Shown: piece after piece, positions 15,604-17,113 of the stretch
Numbering within the stretch: the stretch's first letter is position 1
How the letters are laid out: every line of letters begins with the position of its first letter
Assembly (NCBI GenBank): GCA_020851615.1
Contig: JADZCL010000112.1
Location: 1 to 17,113, forward strand
Source: Rubrivivax sp.
Lineage (GTDB): Bacteria > Pseudomonadota > Gammaproteobacteria > Burkholderiales > Burkholderiaceae_C
DNA length: 17,113 bases
Direction of reading: 5' to 3'
Program-made: the position numbers and the translations under genes
Notes under the pieces: generated by a model
What the model was told of the DNA's origin: nothing
Database searches by the model: none
Seen by the model: the letters and a program-made list of their open reading frames with translations, nothing else

Positions 15604-15617
15604 CATGGACACCTCCC
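15604..15617 (+). repeat. Left subterminal inverted repeat of the insertion sequence
   Basis: CATGGACACCTCCC is the exact reverse complement of 17094-17107. The match stops at 15603 and at 15618, so the arms are 14 bp. It lies 158 bp before the transposase start. Confidence 0.88.
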
Positions 15618-15774
15618 ACCCGATGAACAAGAGCTGTGACGTCCGAGAGGCCGAGAAGACCGAATACCGCTGACCAAGGGGGAGACAGGCCGTGGCGAAG
15701 GTGGGGCCTCGCGTTGCACGGCATCTAGTGCCAAAGTGAAGTTCCGAGTGAACTCACGCTGACGGAGGCCCCAA

Positions 15775-16824
15775 ATGGATCGTACGACTTACGGTTTGGA
15801 CATTGCAAAGAACGTCATGCAACTGCACTGGGTTGATGCTGAGACAGGCGAGATTGGCCGCAAGAAGCTGGCGCGGGCCAAGCTGGCGGCGTACTTCGCG
15901 CAGTTCAAGCCCGTGCGCATCGTGATGGAGGCTTGCGGCAGCGCGCACCACTGGGCACGGGTGTTCACGGGCCTGGGGCACCAGGTGGAGTTGCTGCCGG
16001 CGGTGCAGGTGCGCCCGTTCGTGCGCAGCAATAAGGACGACGCGGCCGACGCGCGGGCCATCTGGTTGGCGGCGCAGCACAGCGACATCCGACGTGTGCC
16101 GCTGAAGAACGTCGAGCAGCAGGCGGTGCTGTCGCTGCACCGCACGCGCCAGCACTGGGTGAGCGTGCGCACGGCCACGGTGAACTCGCTGCGCGGGCTG
16201 CTGTACGAGTTCGGGGTGGTGCTGCGCGGCGGTCGCAAGGCGGGGCTGAAGGCGCTGGCCGAGCAGCGAGCAGCGATCGACCAGCAATTGCCGACGGTGA
16301 TGCACAGCCTGGTCGATGGTCAGTTGCGCACGATCGAGCAGATCCAGCAGCGCATCGACGAGCTGGAGTGCCAGATCGCAGCGCTGCAAGGGCAGCTCAA
16401 GGGCGCTGCCGAACTCGACCGCGTTCCCGGCATCGGCGTGTTGGGCGCGACGGCTTTGGTGGCCACACTGGGTGACGGCAAGGCTTGGCGCTCGGGACGA
16501 GAGTTCTCAGCCAGCCTGGGGCTGGTGCCGGCGCACGCGGGCAGCGGCGGCAAGGTACGCGTGGGGCATCTGAGCAAGCGCGGAGATCCGTACTTGCGCA
16601 CGCTGCTGATTCACGGGGCGCGCTCGGCGATCGAGCACTCCAAGCGCAAGCCCAAGTGGCTCGAAGAGCTGCTGGCGCGCCGGCCCAAGAACGTGGCGGT
16701 GGTGGCGCTGGCCAACAAGATGGCACGCACGGCGTGGGCGCTCGTCGCTCACGGCCGGGCGTATCAGCGGGACTGGCAAAGCGCCAGGCCCGGGAGCGGC
16801 GCTGCGCAAGCGGCGCCCGTGTAG
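15775..16824 (+). CDS. IS110/IS1111-type transposase (DEDD/Ser bridge recombinase)
   Basis: The 349-residue protein has the N-terminal RuvC-like DEDD domain, with D9 (YGLDIAKN), E52 (IVMEACGSAHHWA) and D89 and D92 (SNKDDAADARAIW). A coiled region at about 160-210 follows. The C-terminal Tnp domain has VPGIGVLGATALVATLGD and the serine motif HAGSGGKVRVGHLSKRGDPYL, with S257 the likely catalytic nucleophile. Enzymes of this family recombine DNA guided by a noncoding RNA encoded by their own element. GGAGG 6 nt before ATG 15775 supports the start. All catalytic residues are present and the frame is unbroken, so the protein may be active. The noncoding region that follows, 16825 to about 17093, is expected to encode the guide RNA. 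Confidence 0.96.
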   Translation: MDRTTYGLDIAKNVMQLHWVDAETGEIGRKKLARAKLAAYFAQFKPVRIVMEACGSAHHWARVFTGLGHQVELLPAVQVRPFVRSNKDDAADARAIWLAAQHSDIRRVPLKNVEQQAVLSLHRTRQHWVSVRTATVNSLRGLLYEFGVVLRGGRKAGLKALAEQRAAIDQQLPTVMHSLVDGQLRTIEQIQQRIDELECQIAALQGQLKGAAELDRVPGIGVLGATALVATLGDGKAWRSGREFSASLGLVPAHAGSGGKVRVGHLSKRGDPYLRTLLIHGARSAIEHSKRKPKWLEELLARRPKNVAVVALANKMARTAWALVAHGRAYQRDWQSARPGSGAAQAAPV

Positions 16825-16884
16825 ATCAACCAACGCAACAAGGAGTGGACGCCGCAAAGAGTGCGTGAGTTGAGTCGATGAAGT

Positions 16885-17090
16885 GATGGCAAAGCGGTCG
16901 GACCGCGGGCCGGGCAAAGCTGGATCGCTGGCAGGGGCATCGCTGATGCAAACCCCGCCACAGGAGATGAGCACCGGCCTCGCGAATGACCATCAAGGCC
17001 AGCGGCGGGCTTGTCCCGGCTGCACCTCAAGGCCGGATGTAAGACCGCAGTCGTATCCGCCGAGTCAGAACTTCAAGAACTTGCTTGCCA
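16885..17090 (+). ncRNA. Candidate bridge RNA / seekRNA of the IS1111-type element
   Basis: The gene-free 3' region between the transposase stop and the right repeat holds a row of hairpins. These are GCGG-TCGGA-CCGC (16894-16906); a bulged stem GGC/GCC, GGG/CCC and GCATC/GATGC around GCT (16930-16959); a long-range 7-bp pairing CCGGCCT/AGGCCGG (16974-16980 with 17030-17036); and, inside it, AGC..CGGG-CTTGT-CCCG-GCT (17001-17021). Between the second and third structures, 16959-16969 exactly repeats the left insertion boundary. In IS1111-type elements the guide RNA is encoded here. The ends of the RNA are not determinable from sequence and the limits given are approximate. Confidence 0.55.
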
Positions 17091-17093
17091 CAC

Positions 17094-17107
17094 GGGAGGT
17101 GTCCATG
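17094..17107 (+). repeat. Right subterminal inverted repeat of the insertion sequence
   Basis: GGGAGGTGTCCATG is the exact reverse complement of 15604-15617. It ends six bases before the window edge, so only TAAGCC of the right end and flank is visible. Confidence 0.88.
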
Positions 17108-17113
17108 TAAGCC

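Larger units (their letters stand above)
15597..17110 (+). mobile_element. IS110-family insertion sequence, IS1111 type, apparently complete
   Basis: The element has 14-bp perfect inverted repeats (CATGGACACCTCCC at 15604-15617; its complement at 17094-17107), one full-length DEDD transposase gene and a long noncoding stretch between the transposase stop and the right repeat. Subterminal repeats and a long 3' noncoding region are features of the IS1111 subgroup. The outer limits given assume the subgroup's usual 7 bp beyond the left repeat and 3 bp beyond the right one; the exact ends cannot be fixed without the empty site and could be 15602/17107. No target duplication is evident, as usual for this family. 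Confidence 0.85.

Noticed and set aside
15605..15673. 22-codon frame starting in the left inverted repeat, preceded by AGGAG
   Set aside because: The start codon is part of the repeat and the AGGAG is in the flank or guide-matching sequence. Nothing suggests selection for a peptide.
16885..16891. 7-nt matches GATGGCA (to 15599-15605) and ATGTAAG at 17037-17043 (to 17105-17111) as donor guides
   Set aside because: Matches of seven bases between regions of this size are expected by chance, so they are not claimed, although their positions at the element ends would fit donor guides.
16883..17110. Short plus-strand frame in the 3' region of the insertion sequence
   Set aside because: Its composition is unlike protein and it overlaps the predicted stems and the right inverted repeat. 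A noncoding RNA explains the region better.

Overview
The window is chromosomal DNA of very high GC content, compact and strongly GC3-biased. The gene families, the Ala/Pro-rich linkers and a groESL promoter carrying a CIRCE operator together suggest a betaproteobacterium of the Burkholderiales (Rubrivivax/Leptothrix/Ideonella-like). This placement is an inference from style and gene content, not from a phylogenetic marker search. I support fifteen protein-coding genes, one of them cut by the window edge, one IS110-family (IS1111-type) insertion sequence, and several regulatory or structural sites. No tRNA, rRNA or CRISPR array was seen.

Left part (1-1600, minus strand): the groES-groEL chaperonin operon. 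Its control region can be read almost completely: a near-consensus sigma70 promoter that also reads as a sigma32 promoter, a nearly perfect CIRCE operator at the expected start point, and an imperfect hairpin in the 5' leader. Divergent from it (1735-4279, plus strand) are a secreted TPR protein and an MFS transporter.

Middle part (4318-7428, minus strand): a small single-span membrane protein; two envelope proteins that share a cysteine-containing C-terminal module, uninterrupted in one and split by a glycine zipper in the other; and a fused SpmA-SpmB-type membrane protein. Divergent from these (7556-12751, plus strand) is a co-directional run: an SPFH/SHOCT protein of the YdjI type, a double zinc-ribbon membrane protein of the YdjG type, a 78-residue membrane protein, a DUF1615 lipoprotein with lytic-transglycosylase-like motifs, a MarC-family membrane protein and a small two-span membrane protein. 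The first three look like a membrane-associated stress or scaffold module.

Right part (12846-15399, minus strand): a methyl-accepting chemotaxis protein with a CheR/CheB-tether-like C terminus and a sigma28-like promoter, then a RidA-superfamily protein. From about 15600 to the right edge lies an apparently intact insertion sequence with 14-bp perfect subterminal inverted repeats, a complete DEDD/Ser transposase and a structured 3' noncoding region of about 270 nt. That region is where IS1111-type elements encode their bridge RNA/seekRNA. It contains an 11-nt exact copy of the sequence at the left insertion boundary, as expected for a target-guide segment. This RNA-guided recombinase element is the most interesting system in the window.
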